DNA from: Sulfuritalea sp.
GTDB taxonomy: Bacteria; Pseudomonadota; Gammaproteobacteria; Burkholderiales; Rhodocyclaceae
NCBI GenBank assembly: GCA_030651305.1
Contig: JAUSCI010000031.1
Span: 1-62,277, forward strand
Length of the DNA: 62,277 nucleotides
Direction of reading: 5' to 3'
Shown in pieces: positions 1 through 9,452 of this stretch. The position numbers and the translations under genes are program-made. The notes under the pieces are model-generated. The model ran no database searches and was not told the DNA's origin. It saw only the letters and a program-made list of their open reading frames with translations. Numbering within the stretch: the stretch's first letter is position 1; each line of letters starts with the position of its first letter.

Positions 1-142
1 ATCGCTTTGAGGCAGCCCGAGGCTAAAATGATCCCCCGACTTTCCCACCGCGCCGCCCGCCTACGGTCTAGAGGGACCTTCGGCAGGCCGCACCGTGGAA
101 AAGTCTCTTCCCGCCTCACACACAGAATTTCTGACACCCCCT
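1..142. mobile_element. IS256-family element, terminal fragment
   Basis: The stretch 113-136 is the reverse complement of 62144-62167 at the other window edge, with 23 of 24 bases the same. At 62144 that sequence lies just before an IS256-type transposase start, so it is a terminal inverted repeat. Here it faces the other way, so the element body lies to the left and is cut by the window edge. The exact tip (about 136-142) is uncertain because no target duplication can be checked. Confidence 0.7.
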
Positions 143-542
143 CGGCCGCAGCTTGAGTTCCTGTCGACGGATCTAGCTTAGCAAACTGGGTAGCAAACTC
201 AGGACTTCCAAGGGTAGTGATTACCAGTAGGGCCACTTCCTTCTGTCGTTCGTTATTAGCCGTTAAGTAAGGAAGGAATTTCTCTACGGTCTGCATTTCC
301 AAAATGCGAGACTGATGCTTCTTGGTTTGATGATCCTGCTCGCTTTGGCGTTCGGCTACTTGTGCTTGGCGATCGTTATAGCTCTGAGTGAACCAAAGGC
401 CGGCACATCCAAGAATGAAGCTAGATAGTATGGCCAGAGCAGGAGTCAGTTGATCCCATAAGTCTTTCTTCTTGGCGTTAAGCGACTTTAGTTCGACAAG
501 AACATCGTCAAGGGTTGCTTTTGGCAATTCATTCTCGGACAT
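1..542 (-). CDS. Single-pass membrane protein, 3' part replaced by IS256 end (partial)
   Basis: An open frame starts at ATG 542 behind a strong Shine-Dalgarno sequence (AAGGAG, about six bases upstream) and stays open to the window edge. It begins MSENELPKATLDDVLVELKS, has one hydrophobic segment at about residues 34-52 (LTPALAILSSFILGCAGLWF), then a charged Gln/Glu/Lys-rich stretch that may be a coiled coil. From about residue 134 the frame runs into the IS256 terminal sequence, so the native C-terminus has been displaced. I do not recognise the family. The gene is probably inactive or makes a chimeric product. Confidence 0.6.
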   Translation of the reverse strand, partial: MSENELPKATLDDVLVELKSLNAKKKDLWDQLTPALAILSSFILGCAGLWFTQSYNDRQAQVAERQSEQDHQTKKHQSRILEMQTVEKFLPYLTANNERQKEVALLVITTLGSPEFATQFAKLDPSTGTQAAAEGVSEILCVRREETFPRCGLPKVPLDRRRAARWESRGIILASGCLKA

Positions 543-567
543 AGCTACTCCTTGAAATGAGACCTAA

Positions 568-585
568 CGTGACGTAGACGTCACG
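568..585. promoter_or_regulatory. Perfect inverted repeat upstream of the membrane-protein gene
   Basis: CGTGACGT and ACGTCACG form a perfect 8-bp inverted repeat with a 2-bp spacer, 26 bp upstream of the start at 542. Its size and position fit a dimeric regulator operator, but no regulator can be assigned. The rest of 543-812 holds no recognised gene; it also has a looser inverted repeat (GATATGG 638-644, CCATATC 659-665) and one dispersed repeat copy at 756-780. Confidence 0.35.
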
Positions 586-755
586 ACAAAACTTCCATAC
601 CCAGGCATTTCTGCCCAACTATGGAAAACCGTATCCAGATATGGGTATGTCGAATTGTCCATATCCAGGTCTTTTCTGGAACGACCCGATGTGCCAGTTT
701 CAGCTTGTGAGCGATAAGAGGTCGGACAAATTCGCAGGGCATTGGTCGTCTCCAG

Positions 756-780
756 AAAGTCGGCGCTGGTGGAACGGCGA
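756..780 (+). repeat. Dispersed repeat copy 1 (AGTCGGCGCTGG family)
   Basis: AAAGTCGGCGCTGG followed by TGGAACGGCGA, in the intergenic stretch downstream of the C1 peptidase gene. Same family as copies near 1686, 16119, 36750 and others. Confidence 0.7.
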
Positions 781-812
781 TACTAGCTGTCATGGCAATC
801 AACGCCAAGCGC

Positions 813-1580
813 TCATGTTTCTACCACCCTGACCGTCCAGAAGTCGTCGGCCAGGCCCGCGTTGGTGAGGTAGGCGTAGGGCAGGGTGAAGTAGCCCTTG
901 TCGCCCCATTTCGCAGACCACGAATTCATGACCGTGAAGCGTTGCCGGCGGTCGTCGTAGCCGGTGGCGAGCACGGCGTGGCCGCCGATGCTGTGTTCGT
1001 CCTTGCCGGGCAGCGGCGCTTTGCCAGTGCGCGCGACTGCAGCGGATTCGAAGCTTTCGTATACCGAGAAGCCGAAGACGAAGGGATAGCCTTCGGCCAG
1101 GCAGCCCTTGAGTTGGGCCAGGGTGGGCGTGAGGCGCCGGTAAACGATGGCCTGATGCTTCTCGGCCTCGCGGTAGGCGGGGGCTGGCGGGCGCTTGGCG
1201 AATCTGGCGACGTCATAGGGCCACAGGGTTTCCGGGCAGGCGCCCTGCTTGGCCAGGGTCTTGATGCCGTCGCGGATCTGGGCGCCGGCATCTTCGCGCA
1301 CGGTGCCTTCCATGGCGCGTTCGTTGTAGTAGATGAACAGGCGCGAGGGCAGGAAATGCCTGGCGCTGCCCTGCTTCATCTGGTCGTAGCGGTGGGCGGT
1401 GGCGATGGCATTGGCGGTGCAGCTGCCGAGTTCGCCCTGGTCGAGCACCGGCGGGCAGTGGCGCCGCAGGTCGCAGCTTTTCGGCAGCGCCGCCAGCACC
1501 CGGCGCGGCGCGGCATAGCGCAGGTCGCGCTGGTCGGGCAGGTCCGGCACCCAGCCGTAGCCTTGAATCTTGCGGAGCAT
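813..1580 (-). CDS. Papain-like (C1 family) cysteine peptidase
   Basis: The 255-residue product carries the papain-family active-site blocks in order: DQGELGSCTANA with the oxyanion Gln and catalytic Cys (about residues 48 and 54), SIGGHAVLATGYDD with the catalytic His, and MNSWSAKWGDKGY with the Asn that orients it. No signal peptide or clear pro-region is seen, so the enzyme is probably cytoplasmic or exported by an unseen route. Start ATG 1580 is chosen because GGGGAG lies nine bases upstream; the ATG at 1601 would put that site inside the gene. The gene stands alone with dispersed repeat copies on both sides. The substrate is unknown. Confidence 0.85.
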   Translation of the reverse strand: MLRKIQGYGWVPDLPDQRDLRYAAPRRVLAALPKSCDLRRHCPPVLDQGELGSCTANAIATAHRYDQMKQGSARHFLPSRLFIYYNERAMEGTVREDAGAQIRDGIKTLAKQGACPETLWPYDVARFAKRPPAPAYREAEKHQAIVYRRLTPTLAQLKGCLAEGYPFVFGFSVYESFESAAVARTGKAPLPGKDEHSIGGHAVLATGYDDRRQRFTVMNSWSAKWGDKGYFTLPYAYLTNAGLADDFWTVRVVET

Positions 1581-1685
1581 GCGGTTTTCTCCCCTGCGCA
1601 ACGTTCATGACAGACGTTTTCGCGGCATTACAAACGCATTTCGATGCCATGTCAATGGCGGCGGCGGAGTTTGGGCGCCGGCCGC

Positions 1686-1712
1686 AAAAGTCGGCGCTGG
1701 CGGCACGGCGAC
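1686..1712 (+). repeat. Dispersed repeat copy 2
   Basis: AAAAGTCGGCGCTGG followed by CGGCACGGCGACT, between the C1 peptidase and the flavodoxin-fold gene. The outer AGTCG and CGACT are complementary, so this copy could form a weak hairpin. Confidence 0.7.
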
Positions 1713-1725
1713 TCTTTTCGCTGCG

Positions 1726-2319
1726 CTAGCGCCATCGGCCGAGCGCTTCTTCGACTCTTGCCGAAAAGCGCTCGACCTGCGCTCCGTCGAGGCGCTCGCT
1801 TTTGTAGATCGAAAGTATGGCGAGGCGGCAGGATGGCGCGCAGGTGCCGAGAATCGCCGTCTTCAATATGCGCTTCACCGGCTGGCGCATCACGATCCGG
1901 TCCACCCACCACGGCGCACCCAGCGAGGTGATGACCAGTGCATGACGCAGGCCGTGCAATCGCGGTTTGATCGGACCCAGATCGCTGGCGTGGTCGTAGG
2001 CCACGCCCGGCGCCCAGGCGCGGTCGAACCAGCCCTTGAGGATGGCGGGAAAGCCGAACCACCAGGTCGGAAAGCAAAGCACCAGGCCTTCGGCCCACAA
2101 CAAACGGTCGATTTCGTCCTGGACGGCGCTCGATTCATAGCGTTGGCCGTAGTAGCTGGCCCGTTCCGCACCGGTCAGGGCGGCGGGGAACTCCTTGCGG
2201 TACAAGTCCTCGATCTGCACCTCATGCCCGGTGGCTTCGAGGCTGGCGACGGCCTTGGCCGCCATCGCATGACAAAGGCTTTCGCGCAGCGGATGCGCGA
2301 TGACGACAAGGCACTTCAT
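1726..2319 (-). CDS. NAD(P)H:quinone oxidoreductase-type flavodoxin-fold protein
   Basis: The 197-residue product opens with a flavodoxin-like strand and FMN/FAD phosphate loop (MKCLVVIAHPLRESL), followed by the WAEGLVLCFPTWWFGFPAILKG segment typical of the NQO1/MdaB/YwrO group (NADPH-dependent two-electron reduction of quinones). The length fits the group. It is the last gene of a minus-strand series of small accessory enzymes, but a 150-bp gap separates it from the upstream GFA gene, so it may have its own promoter. The physiological substrate cannot be told. Confidence 0.82.
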   Translation of the reverse strand: MKCLVVIAHPLRESLCHAMAAKAVASLEATGHEVQIEDLYRKEFPAALTGAERASYYGQRYESSAVQDEIDRLLWAEGLVLCFPTWWFGFPAILKGWFDRAWAPGVAYDHASDLGPIKPRLHGLRHALVITSLGAPWWVDRIVMRQPVKRILKTAILGTCAPSCRLAILSIYKSERLDGAQVERFSARVEEALGRWR

Positions 2320-2468
2320 GGATGGTCCTTCCTCTCTGTACGCGGTGTGCCGGGACGGTGCCGGTGCGCGACGGTCGAGAGTTTAGAGGATCAGGAGCCG
2401 TTTTCCGCGATCCGCGCCCGGTGCGGTGGCGCCGATGGTTTTGCGCAGCTTCCCGACCGCTCACCGGT

Positions 2469-2816
2469 TCAGACCGAGCGGCCATCGTAGTTTTGAACCG
2501 GGATGGCTGAAAGATCGATGCCCTCAAGGCAACGAATGTTGACGGCCGCCATTGCAGGGCCCTTCGGGTCCGTGCCTTCGCCGTATGGATGGATGCCGCA
2601 GACGGGGCAAAACCTGTGCTTGATGACGTGCTTGTTGAACGTATAGGTGTTCGCCGCTTCGTCGGGCGTGAGGAGACGAAGCTTCTCGCGCGGAACGAAC
2701 CAGAGCAGCGAACCCTTGCGCTGGCAGATCGAGCAATTGCACGCCATCGCTCCCGTGATCTCGCCGTCGACTTCGAACGCAACCCTGCCGCAGTGGCAGC
2801 TACCTTTGTAGTTCAT
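2469..2816 (-). CDS. GFA/CENP-V domain protein
   Basis: A 115-residue zinc protein of the glutathione-dependent formaldehyde-activating (GFA) fold. Paired cysteine motifs are visible: GSCHCGRVAFEV near the N-terminus, MACNCSICQRKG in the middle and HRFCPVCGIHPYG, which together bind two zinc ions in this fold. Start ATG 2816 is preferred over ATG 2840 because a GGAG lies eight bases before it and nothing similar precedes 2840. Many members have no proven enzymatic activity, so only the fold is claimed. Confidence 0.85.
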   Translation of the reverse strand: MNYKGSCHCGRVAFEVDGEITGAMACNCSICQRKGSLLWFVPREKLRLLTPDEAANTYTFNKHVIKHRFCPVCGIHPYGEGTDPKGPAMAAVNIRCLEGIDLSAIPVQNYDGRSV

Positions 2817-2856
2817 GTGCTCACTCCAGTCAAATGACATGTCTTGCCACGCCGGT

Positions 2857-3336
2857 TCAACCGCGGCGCGCCGCTTCGATTGCGGCGATGTCGATCTTTT
2901 TCATCTGCATCATCGCGTCGAATGCGCGCCTGGCGGCAGCCGGATCGGGATCGGTCGTCGCTTTGGTCAGGGCGATCGGCGTTATCTGCCAGGACAAGCC
3001 CCATTTGTCCTTGCACCAGCCGCAGGCACTTTCTTCGCCGCCGTTGCCGACGATGGCATTCCAGTAACGATCGGTTTCGGCCTGGTCGGCGGTCGCGACC
3101 TGAAACGAGAATGCCCAGTTGTGCTTGACCTCGGGTCCGCCATTGAGCCCGAGGCAGGGAATGCCCATCACCGTAAACTCGACCGTCAACACATCCCCCT
3201 TCTTCCCCGACGGAAAGTCTCCCGGCGCGAGGTGCACCGCGCCAACGGATGAATCGGGAAAAGTCCTGGCATAAAATCGCGCCGCGTCCTCGGCGTCGCC
3301 ATCGTACCAAAGGCAAATTGTTGCTTGCAAATCCAT
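2857..3336 (-). CDS. VOC-superfamily (PhnB-like) protein
   Basis: A 159-residue protein of the PhnB/3-demethylubiquinone methyltransferase-like group of the vicinal-oxygen-chelate fold. Family features are the opening ATICLWYDGDAEDAARFYAR, the GDVLTVEFTVMGIPCLGLNGG strand pair and CGWCKDKWGLSWQITP near the C-terminus. It contains only one structural unit and would work as a dimer. The start lies directly after the stop of a small upstream frame, so the two are probably co-translated. The substrate is unknown; the methyltransferase name of this group is historical. Confidence 0.83.
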   Translation of the reverse strand: MDLQATICLWYDGDAEDAARFYARTFPDSSVGAVHLAPGDFPSGKKGDVLTVEFTVMGIPCLGLNGGPEVKHNWAFSFQVATADQAETDRYWNAIVGNGGEESACGWCKDKWGLSWQITPIALTKATTDPDPAAARRAFDAMMQMKKIDIAAIEAARRG

Positions 3337-3337
3337 G

Positions 3338-3454
3338 TCACATCTCCATCAGTTGAACGGGCGCACCTCCACCGGCGCCCGACATCGCTTCGTCCTCTGC
3401 GGCGGACGGGTCGTAGTCGTCGGGGTGGTGAATGGCAACCAAATACAGTGTCAT
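3338..3454 (-). pseudogene. Truncated YCII/DGPF-domain protein N-terminus
   Basis: A 38-residue frame beginning MTLYLVAIHHPDDYDPSAAE resembles the first 25 residues of YCII-related (DGPF) proteins, which are normally about 120 residues long. The rest is missing: a Gly-rich stretch and a stop follow. It ends one base before the VOC start at 3336. DGPF and VOC/PhnB genes often sit together, so this is best read as the residue of an internally deleted neighbour. It may still be translated as a leader for the VOC gene. Confidence 0.45.
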
Positions 3455-3485
3455 GACTTTTCCTGTAACGCCTGAACTAGCCGTC

Positions 3486-4133
3486 TCAGTCACGATCCGG
3501 TGCACCGAGCGGAAAGAAGCGGCGGTAGGGGCGCGCCTCGTCTACGACTCGCGCCACTGAAGGATGTTCAAGCAATCTGGTTCGATATGCTTTAAGTGCG
3601 CCCGCTGGAATCGGGTGCACCCAATCGGAGTAGAACAAGGCTGGCGCTGCCGCGCAGTCTGCGATGCTGAAGCTGTCCCCGTTTGCCCAGCCAGTGCCGA
3701 TGCGACTGGACAGCCAGGCATAGGATTTGTCCAATGTTTCTTTGGCCTCTGTCACGCGGCGTGGATCTTGCTGATCCTTCGGGCGAAGCGCCTCCGCCAC
3801 AATTTGCTGCATGGGCTCTGCAACGTATGAGTCAAAGACGTAAGCCAGCATGCGCGACGTAAGTGCGACATCGGGATCATCTGAAATCATCTTGGGAGAA
3901 TGGCCAAGTCGATCCAGATATTCAATCACCGAGTTGGACTGCGTAACCACGCGAGCGCCATCAGTGAGCGCTGGAAACTGTCCAGTCGGAGACAGTTCAG
4001 CAATGCGAGCAGAGTTTTCGGCATGATCGGGATCTACCATGCAAAATTCAAATGCTACGTCTCTCTCATACGCAGCGATCAGAGCCTTCCATGCAAACGC
4101 GGCGAATGGATGGCCATACAGTTTGATTGTCAT
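3486..4133 (-). CDS. Glutathione S-transferase family protein
   Basis: A 215-residue GST with a thioredoxin-like N-terminal domain (IKLYGHPFAAFAWKALIAAY), the cis-Pro and glutathione-binding segment (SPTGQFPALTDGARVVTQSNSVIEYLD written in family order), and an all-helical C-terminal domain with the SIADCAAAPALFY capping motif. ATG 4133 is chosen over the GTG at 4145 because the fold begins directly at MTIKLYG. It lies 46 bp downstream of a DHFR/RibD-like gene on the same strand. Likely role: glutathione-dependent detoxification or isomerisation; substrate not assignable. Confidence 0.85.
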   Translation of the reverse strand: MTIKLYGHPFAAFAWKALIAAYERDVAFEFCMVDPDHAENSARIAELSPTGQFPALTDGARVVTQSNSVIEYLDRLGHSPKMISDDPDVALTSRMLAYVFDSYVAEPMQQIVAEALRPKDQQDPRRVTEAKETLDKSYAWLSSRIGTGWANGDSFSIADCAAAPALFYSDWVHPIPAGALKAYRTRLLEHPSVARVVDEARPYRRFFPLGAPDRD

Positions 4134-4191
4134 ATCTGGTCTCACTATCGAGTTGGTCCGCTGGACTTAGGCCCATTTTGTCAGGCCGCCC

Positions 4192-4821
4192 TCACTGACG
4201 CACATAGCGCAAGTGTGTGGCAGCTGGACCATCAAGTACCTTGTCAATGCGAAACTGCGGCCCGGGCTCGCGCAGGTTCTCGAAGAGACGCCGCCCACCG
4301 CCAAACAGCACGGGTGCCAAGGCGATTTCCAGCTCGTCAACGACACCCATGGTCAGGTACTGCTGGATCACATCGGCGCCACCCGCGATACGAATATCAC
4401 GACTGCCTGCGGATTCCCGAGCCAGCTCAAGGGCACGCTCCGGCCCGTCATTGACGAAGTAGAAGGTCGTCCCACCCGGGCGCGCCCAGGGTTCGCGTCT
4501 CTCATGGGTAAGAACGTAGACCGGTGTGTGAAACGGAGCCTCCTCTGGCCAGGCGACCTCGCCTTGGTCGAACATCCGCTTGCCCATGATGTTGGCACCG
4601 ATGCGCTCCGTGGTGCTGCGAAGCAGGTCGTTGACCGGGCCGGTCTCTCCCCCTGGTCCGAGCTTGAGGTTCTCGCGGAAGTACTGTTGATTGATGATCC
4701 AGGCCATCATTGCACCCCACTTGGCGCCCCAGTTCTTGTACTCAGGCTTGCCCATGGTCATTCCTTCCGGTGCCATGTAGCCATCGAGGCTAAGCCCAAT
4801 GTTGACGAATACTTTACTCAT
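4192..4821 (-). CDS. Dihydrofolate reductase/RibD C-terminal domain family protein
   Basis: A 209-residue NADPH-binding protein of the RibD_C/DHFR-like family. The N-terminal strand with SLDGYMAPEG matches the substrate-site signature, and RIAGGADVIQQYL followed by ELEIALAPVLFGGGRRLFE is the usual C-terminal block. There is no deaminase domain, so it is not the bifunctional riboflavin enzyme but one of the many stand-alone reductases of unknown substrate. The SRPBCC gene upstream is on the same strand, suggesting one transcript. Confidence 0.85.
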   Translation of the reverse strand: MSKVFVNIGLSLDGYMAPEGMTMGKPEYKNWGAKWGAMMAWIINQQYFRENLKLGPGGETGPVNDLLRSTTERIGANIMGKRMFDQGEVAWPEEAPFHTPVYVLTHERREPWARPGGTTFYFVNDGPERALELARESAGSRDIRIAGGADVIQQYLTMGVVDELEIALAPVLFGGGRRLFENLREPGPQFRIDKVLDGPAATHLRYVRQ

Positions 4822-4854
4822 GATTCACCTCTCGCATGTTCGGATTGCGCCGTG

Positions 4855-5301
4855 CTAGTCCGGAATCTCGGGCTCGACGAGATCCGCCAGTTGTGCGAGC
4901 GAATCTTGCCAGCCGAGGTAGCACATCTCGAGCGGAATGACTTCGGGCAAGCCTTCCTGCACTATCGTGACCTCGGTGCCGCACGACACCTGCTTCAGAG
5001 TCACCGTCGTTTGCATTTCCCCTGGCAAGTTAGGGTCGTCGAACTTGTCCGTATAGCGAATCTTTTCGGATGGCACCAGTTCACGATACTCGCCGCCAAA
5101 GGAGTGGCCATTACCTGTGGTGAAGTTTGTGAACGACATTTTGTAGGTGCCACCGATCTTGGCCTCGATGTGGTGAACCTTGCAGGTAAAGCCGTGTGGC
5201 GGAAGCCACTTCGCCATTGCTTCGGCATCGAGGAAGGCCCGATAGACGCGTTCCGGGGGCGCACGGAGCACGCGATGAAGCTGGATGGTGCCTTTGGACA
5301 T
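4855..5301 (-). CDS. SRPBCC/AHSA1-type ligand-binding protein
   Basis: A 148-residue START-like fold protein of the activator-of-Hsp90-homologue (AHSA1) group. It begins with the typical first strand and helix (HRVLRAPPERVYRAFLDAEA, then WLPPHGF) and has EIT-like strands GGTYKMSFTNF and GGEYRELVPSEKIRYTD, and a C-terminal helix starting LGWQDSLAQLADL. ATG 5301 is chosen because GAAAGGAG lies just upstream and the fold starts at once; the same frame runs further upstream but codes for nothing recognisable. Such proteins bind hydrophobic ligands; the partner here is unknown. Confidence 0.82.
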   Translation of the reverse strand: MSKGTIQLHRVLRAPPERVYRAFLDAEAMAKWLPPHGFTCKVHHIEAKIGGTYKMSFTNFTTGNGHSFGGEYRELVPSEKIRYTDKFDDPNLPGEMQTTVTLKQVSCGTEVTIVQEGLPEVIPLEMCYLGWQDSLAQLADLVEPEIPD

Positions 5302-5395
5302 GATCAATTCTCCTTTCGATGTGGGTACCTGTGCTGCTGCCGGCGGACAGTTTCGGGTGCGGCAGCCATGGGGAACTTCTGGCGGGCCGCTGCGC

Positions 5396-5809
5396 TCAAG
5401 GCGCGACGCTGACCATCCAGCCCACGCCGTAGCGGTCGGCGACCATGCCGAAGCGCGGCGACCAGAAGGTCTTGGCGAGCGGCATGCGTACTTCGCCGCC
5501 TTTCGCCAGGGCGTTGAAAATGCGGTCCACCTCGGCTTCGCCGGCGACATTGAGCGCCAGCGAAAAGCCCTGGAAGTTCGGCTTTCCCTGGCACATGCCG
5601 TCGGATGCCATGATCGTCGTCTCGCCGATGCGAACGCTGGCGTGCATCACCTTCTCTTCGCTGCCGGGCGCCAGGCAGCCGGGCGGTGGCGCTTCCGGAC
5701 TTTCCTTGTAACGCATCAGCAGGGTGATTTCGGCGCCGAGCACGCTGCGGTAGAAGTCGAGCGCTTCTTCGCAGCGGCCTTCGAAGAACAGGTAGGGCTG
5801 GATTTGCAT
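5396..5809 (-). CDS. VOC-superfamily (PhnB-like) protein
   Basis: A 137-residue vicinal-oxygen-chelate protein similar in type to the one at 2857-3336. Diagnostic parts are IQPYLFFEGRCEEALDFYRS at the start, a GETTIMASDGMC strand and WSPRFGMVADRYGVGWMVS near the end. ATG 5809 follows an AGGAGA Shine-Dalgarno sequence. It is the first gene of the minus-strand accessory series and is divergent from the TetR gene at 5969, whose operator probably controls both. Function beyond the fold is not known. Confidence 0.83.
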   Translation of the reverse strand: MQIQPYLFFEGRCEEALDFYRSVLGAEITLLMRYKESPEAPPPGCLAPGSEEKVMHASVRIGETTIMASDGMCQGKPNFQGFSLALNVAGEAEVDRIFNALAKGGEVRMPLAKTFWSPRFGMVADRYGVGWMVSVAP

Positions 5810-5926
5810 GATGTCTCCTTTTCTGGGTGAGATGCGATTTCTGGAGATCGCGTGGTTGATCAAATGAAGCTTCCACTGGACAGCGCCCGCTTATATGTGT
5901 ACGCCATCCACAAGCACGATAGCAGA

Positions 5927-5944
5927 TATAATGGACGGTGTCCA
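5927..5944 (+). promoter_or_regulatory. TetR-gene -10 box overlapped by a palindromic operator
   Basis: A perfect TATAAT (5927-5932) lies 36 bp before the TetR start and is overlapped by the palindrome TGGAC-GGT-GTCCA (5932-5944). A repressor bound there would block this promoter, so autoregulation is likely. The region is shared with the divergent VOC gene at 5809. No convincing -35 box was found. Confidence 0.5.
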
Positions 5945-5968
5945 CATGGAGCGATGCACTGACCGACG

Positions 5969-6694
5969 ATGAGCCAGAAGAAAGCCACGACAGCGAAACG
6001 CAGCACCTATCGTCACGGCGATCTGGCGCGCGCCCTGCTTGACGCCGGCATTGATCTGGCGCGTGCCGGCGGTCCGCAAGCCGTCACCTTGCGCGAGGCC
6101 ACCCGCCGCGCTGGCGTGGTGCCGAATGCCGCTTACCGGCACTACGCCAGCCGCGACGCGCTGTTGCAGGCGGTGCGCTCGGCCGCCCTGGCGGCGCTGG
6201 CGGTGGCCATCGAAGGCCAGTTGGCCCGCTTGCCGGCGACGGACGACCCGGCCGTCCTCGCTCGCGCCAGCCTGCGCGCCGTGGGCACCGGCTACGTGAA
6301 ATTCGCCTGCGCCGAACCCGGCCTGTTCCGCACGGCCTTCTCGGTGCCGGACCAGTTACAGGGCGCCGCCGTGCCGGAAAAGGCCGGCAACACGGGCCTC
6401 AATCCCTTTCAGTTGCTGGGTGCGGCGCTGGATCGCTTTGTCGATGCCGGGCTGCTGCCGCGGCAGCGGCGACTGGGTGCCGAATACCTGGCATGGTCCG
6501 CCGTCCATGGCCTGTCCATGTTGATCATCGACGGGCCGCTGCGCGGGCTTGGCAGCAATCAGCGCAAGCTGGTCCTGCAAAACCTGCTGGACATGGTCGA
6601 GCGGGGGCTGTCCGAGCCGGCACGATCCCTGCCGAATCAGGCTCCTGCTAGCGCAGAAAACCTTCCGCCTGATCCCGGTCGCGGAACAGTCTGA
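5969..6694 (+). CDS. TetR/AcrR-family transcriptional regulator
   Basis: A 241-residue regulator. The N-terminal helix-turn-helix (YRHGDLARALLDAGIDLARA, VTLREATRRAGVVPNAAYRH, YASRDALLQAV) is the classic TetR pattern, ending in the Y-x-H-F-like YRHYASRDALL. The C-terminal domain (FACAEPGLFRTAFSV...) resembles the TetR_C_33/WHG group, which binds small hydrophobic ligands. It is divergent from the accessory gene series 1726-5809 and has a palindrome in its own promoter, so it is the likely local repressor. Its end overlaps the convergent gene at 6648 by 47 bp. Confidence 0.87.
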   Translation: MSQKKATTAKRSTYRHGDLARALLDAGIDLARAGGPQAVTLREATRRAGVVPNAAYRHYASRDALLQAVRSAALAALAVAIEGQLARLPATDDPAVLARASLRAVGTGYVKFACAEPGLFRTAFSVPDQLQGAAVPEKAGNTGLNPFQLLGAALDRFVDAGLLPRQRRLGAEYLAWSAVHGLSMLIIDGPLRGLGSNQRKLVLQNLLDMVERGLSEPARSLPNQAPASAENLPPDPGRGTV

Positions 6695-7013
6695 AATTCA
6701 GCCCGGCGTTTCTGGCGACGGTCTCGACGAAGTCGTGCGAGTGATCGTCAGGGCTGACCAGCACCGCGATGCAGGCATATTTGTCGATGCCTTCCGTGTT
6801 CCGCATATCCGAGTAGGCGAATGTGTAGTTGTCGGTAATGGTCTCTATGTTGGTGGCGTCGGTCGCATCGACCAGGTAGCGATCGAGGCCGAGCTTTCCT
6901 CCGAGCGCATGCGCCGCCACGACCCCCGGCATGATGGTCTGCCGGGTGATGTTTCCTGTGACCTTGAGGATCACAAAGGTCTCGTCGCTGGAGGGGCTTA
7001 CGGTGTAGTCCAC
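6648..7013 (-). CDS. Hypothetical protein, possible STAS-like fold
   Basis: A 121-residue product, if translation starts at GTG 7013, 17 bp after the ettA stop. No ATG is available and the Shine-Dalgarno match is poor, so the start is uncertain. The sequence alternates strands and helices (ETFVILKVTGNIT, LDRYLVDATDATN, KYACIAVLVSPDDHSHDFVE, GLNFRLFRDRDQAEGFLR), a pattern seen in SpoIIAA/STAS-like or Usp-like domains, but I do not recognise a named family. It is the last gene behind ettA on the same strand. Confidence 0.55.
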   Translation of the reverse strand: MDYTVSPSSDETFVILKVTGNITRQTIMPGVVAAHALGGKLGLDRYLVDATDATNIETITDNYTFAYSDMRNTEGIDKYACIAVLVSPDDHSHDFVETVARNAGLNFRLFRDRDQAEGFLR

Positions 7014-7030
7014 GCGGAAAGTGTACCCCG

Positions 7031-8695
<1,665 letters not shown>

Positions 8696-8718
8696 GGTAC
8701 TTTTCTGTAGTTGAGGGA

Positions 8719-9033
8719 TTAGAAGCCGGTGAACAGGAAATCCAGCGCGGCAAGGATTTCGGCGCGCTGGGGGGAAAGGTTGGCAACAGGGTTCCGCAGC
8801 AAGCGGTTTGACACCGAGGCCATGTACTGTGTCAGTGCGACAAGCGCCGTGTCGCCGACGCCGACTTTCGGATTGAGGCGCAGGATCGGGGTCTCGATGG
8901 CTTCAGGATAGGCTAAGGGGATGACGACGTGGGTCGGCAGGCCCGCGAGCAGTTCGCTCTGGACATCGACTACGTAGGGGATGACGCTTGCCGTCGTGGT
9001 GTCCGGGTTGCGAAAGACGTCGAGGTGCGCCAT
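8719..9033 (-). CDS. ccdB: CcdB-type toxin (gyrase inhibitor family)
   Basis: A 104-residue CcdB homologue: LDVFRNPDTTTASVIPYVVD at the N-terminus, ELLAGLPTHVVIPL in the middle and the C-terminal NLSPQRAEILAALDFLFTGF, where the final helix contacts GyrA in the F-plasmid protein. The start overlaps the stop of the upstream antitoxin gene by one base, so translation is coupled. The segment PKVGVGDTALVAL coincides with a weakly matching copy of the dispersed repeat (8858-8881). Confidence 0.85.
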   Translation of the reverse strand: MAHLDVFRNPDTTTASVIPYVVDVQSELLAGLPTHVVIPLAYPEAIETPILRLNPKVGVGDTALVALTQYMASVSNRLLRNPVANLSPQRAEILAALDFLFTGF

Positions 9034-9275
9034 CAATCCTCGCGCATGAAGTTGCGGAAGCGGTCGGAGAACACGCCGTGCTTTTCGACAAAACGGCCGT
9101 AGGCCGCGATGCCCTCTTTGTTCTGCTCCAGCCACTCGACTTCGCGCTGCCGTTTCAATTCGGCGGCGAGCGCGGTCTCCAGTGTCTGTGACAGGTTGAT
9201 CTTGCGCGCGCGGGCTTCTTCCAGCAGATCGGCGCGCACCGTCAGGTTCGCGGCTTTCTTGGCAACAGTGCTCAT
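9033..9275 (-). CDS. ccdA: CcdA-type antitoxin
   Basis: An 80-residue CcdA homologue. The N-terminal part (KKAANLTVRADLLEEARARK, INLSQTLETAL) is the ribbon-helix-helix DNA-binding domain; the C-terminal tail, ending SDRFRNFMRED, is the flexible toxin-binding region with the conserved YGRFVEKHGVFSD block. It precedes ccdB with a one-base overlap, as in the F plasmid, and probably represses the operon. A chromosomal location is likely given the housekeeping neighbours. Confidence 0.87.
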   Translation of the reverse strand: MSTVAKKAANLTVRADLLEEARARKINLSQTLETALAAELKRQREVEWLEQNKEGIAAYGRFVEKHGVFSDRFRNFMRED

Positions 9276-9452
9276 GGCATTGCTCCGCATATAGGATGCG
9301 CACAGCTTACGCGCATGATCGATGCGCGTCAAAACGATTTCGCATTGATACAGCGGATATGGCAACTGCGCATCATCCATTCCCGAAAAGCGGTATTCTG
9401 CGAAACGCGAAAATCGCGACAACTCTAATTGACCAAGGGGGACTCCACTACC

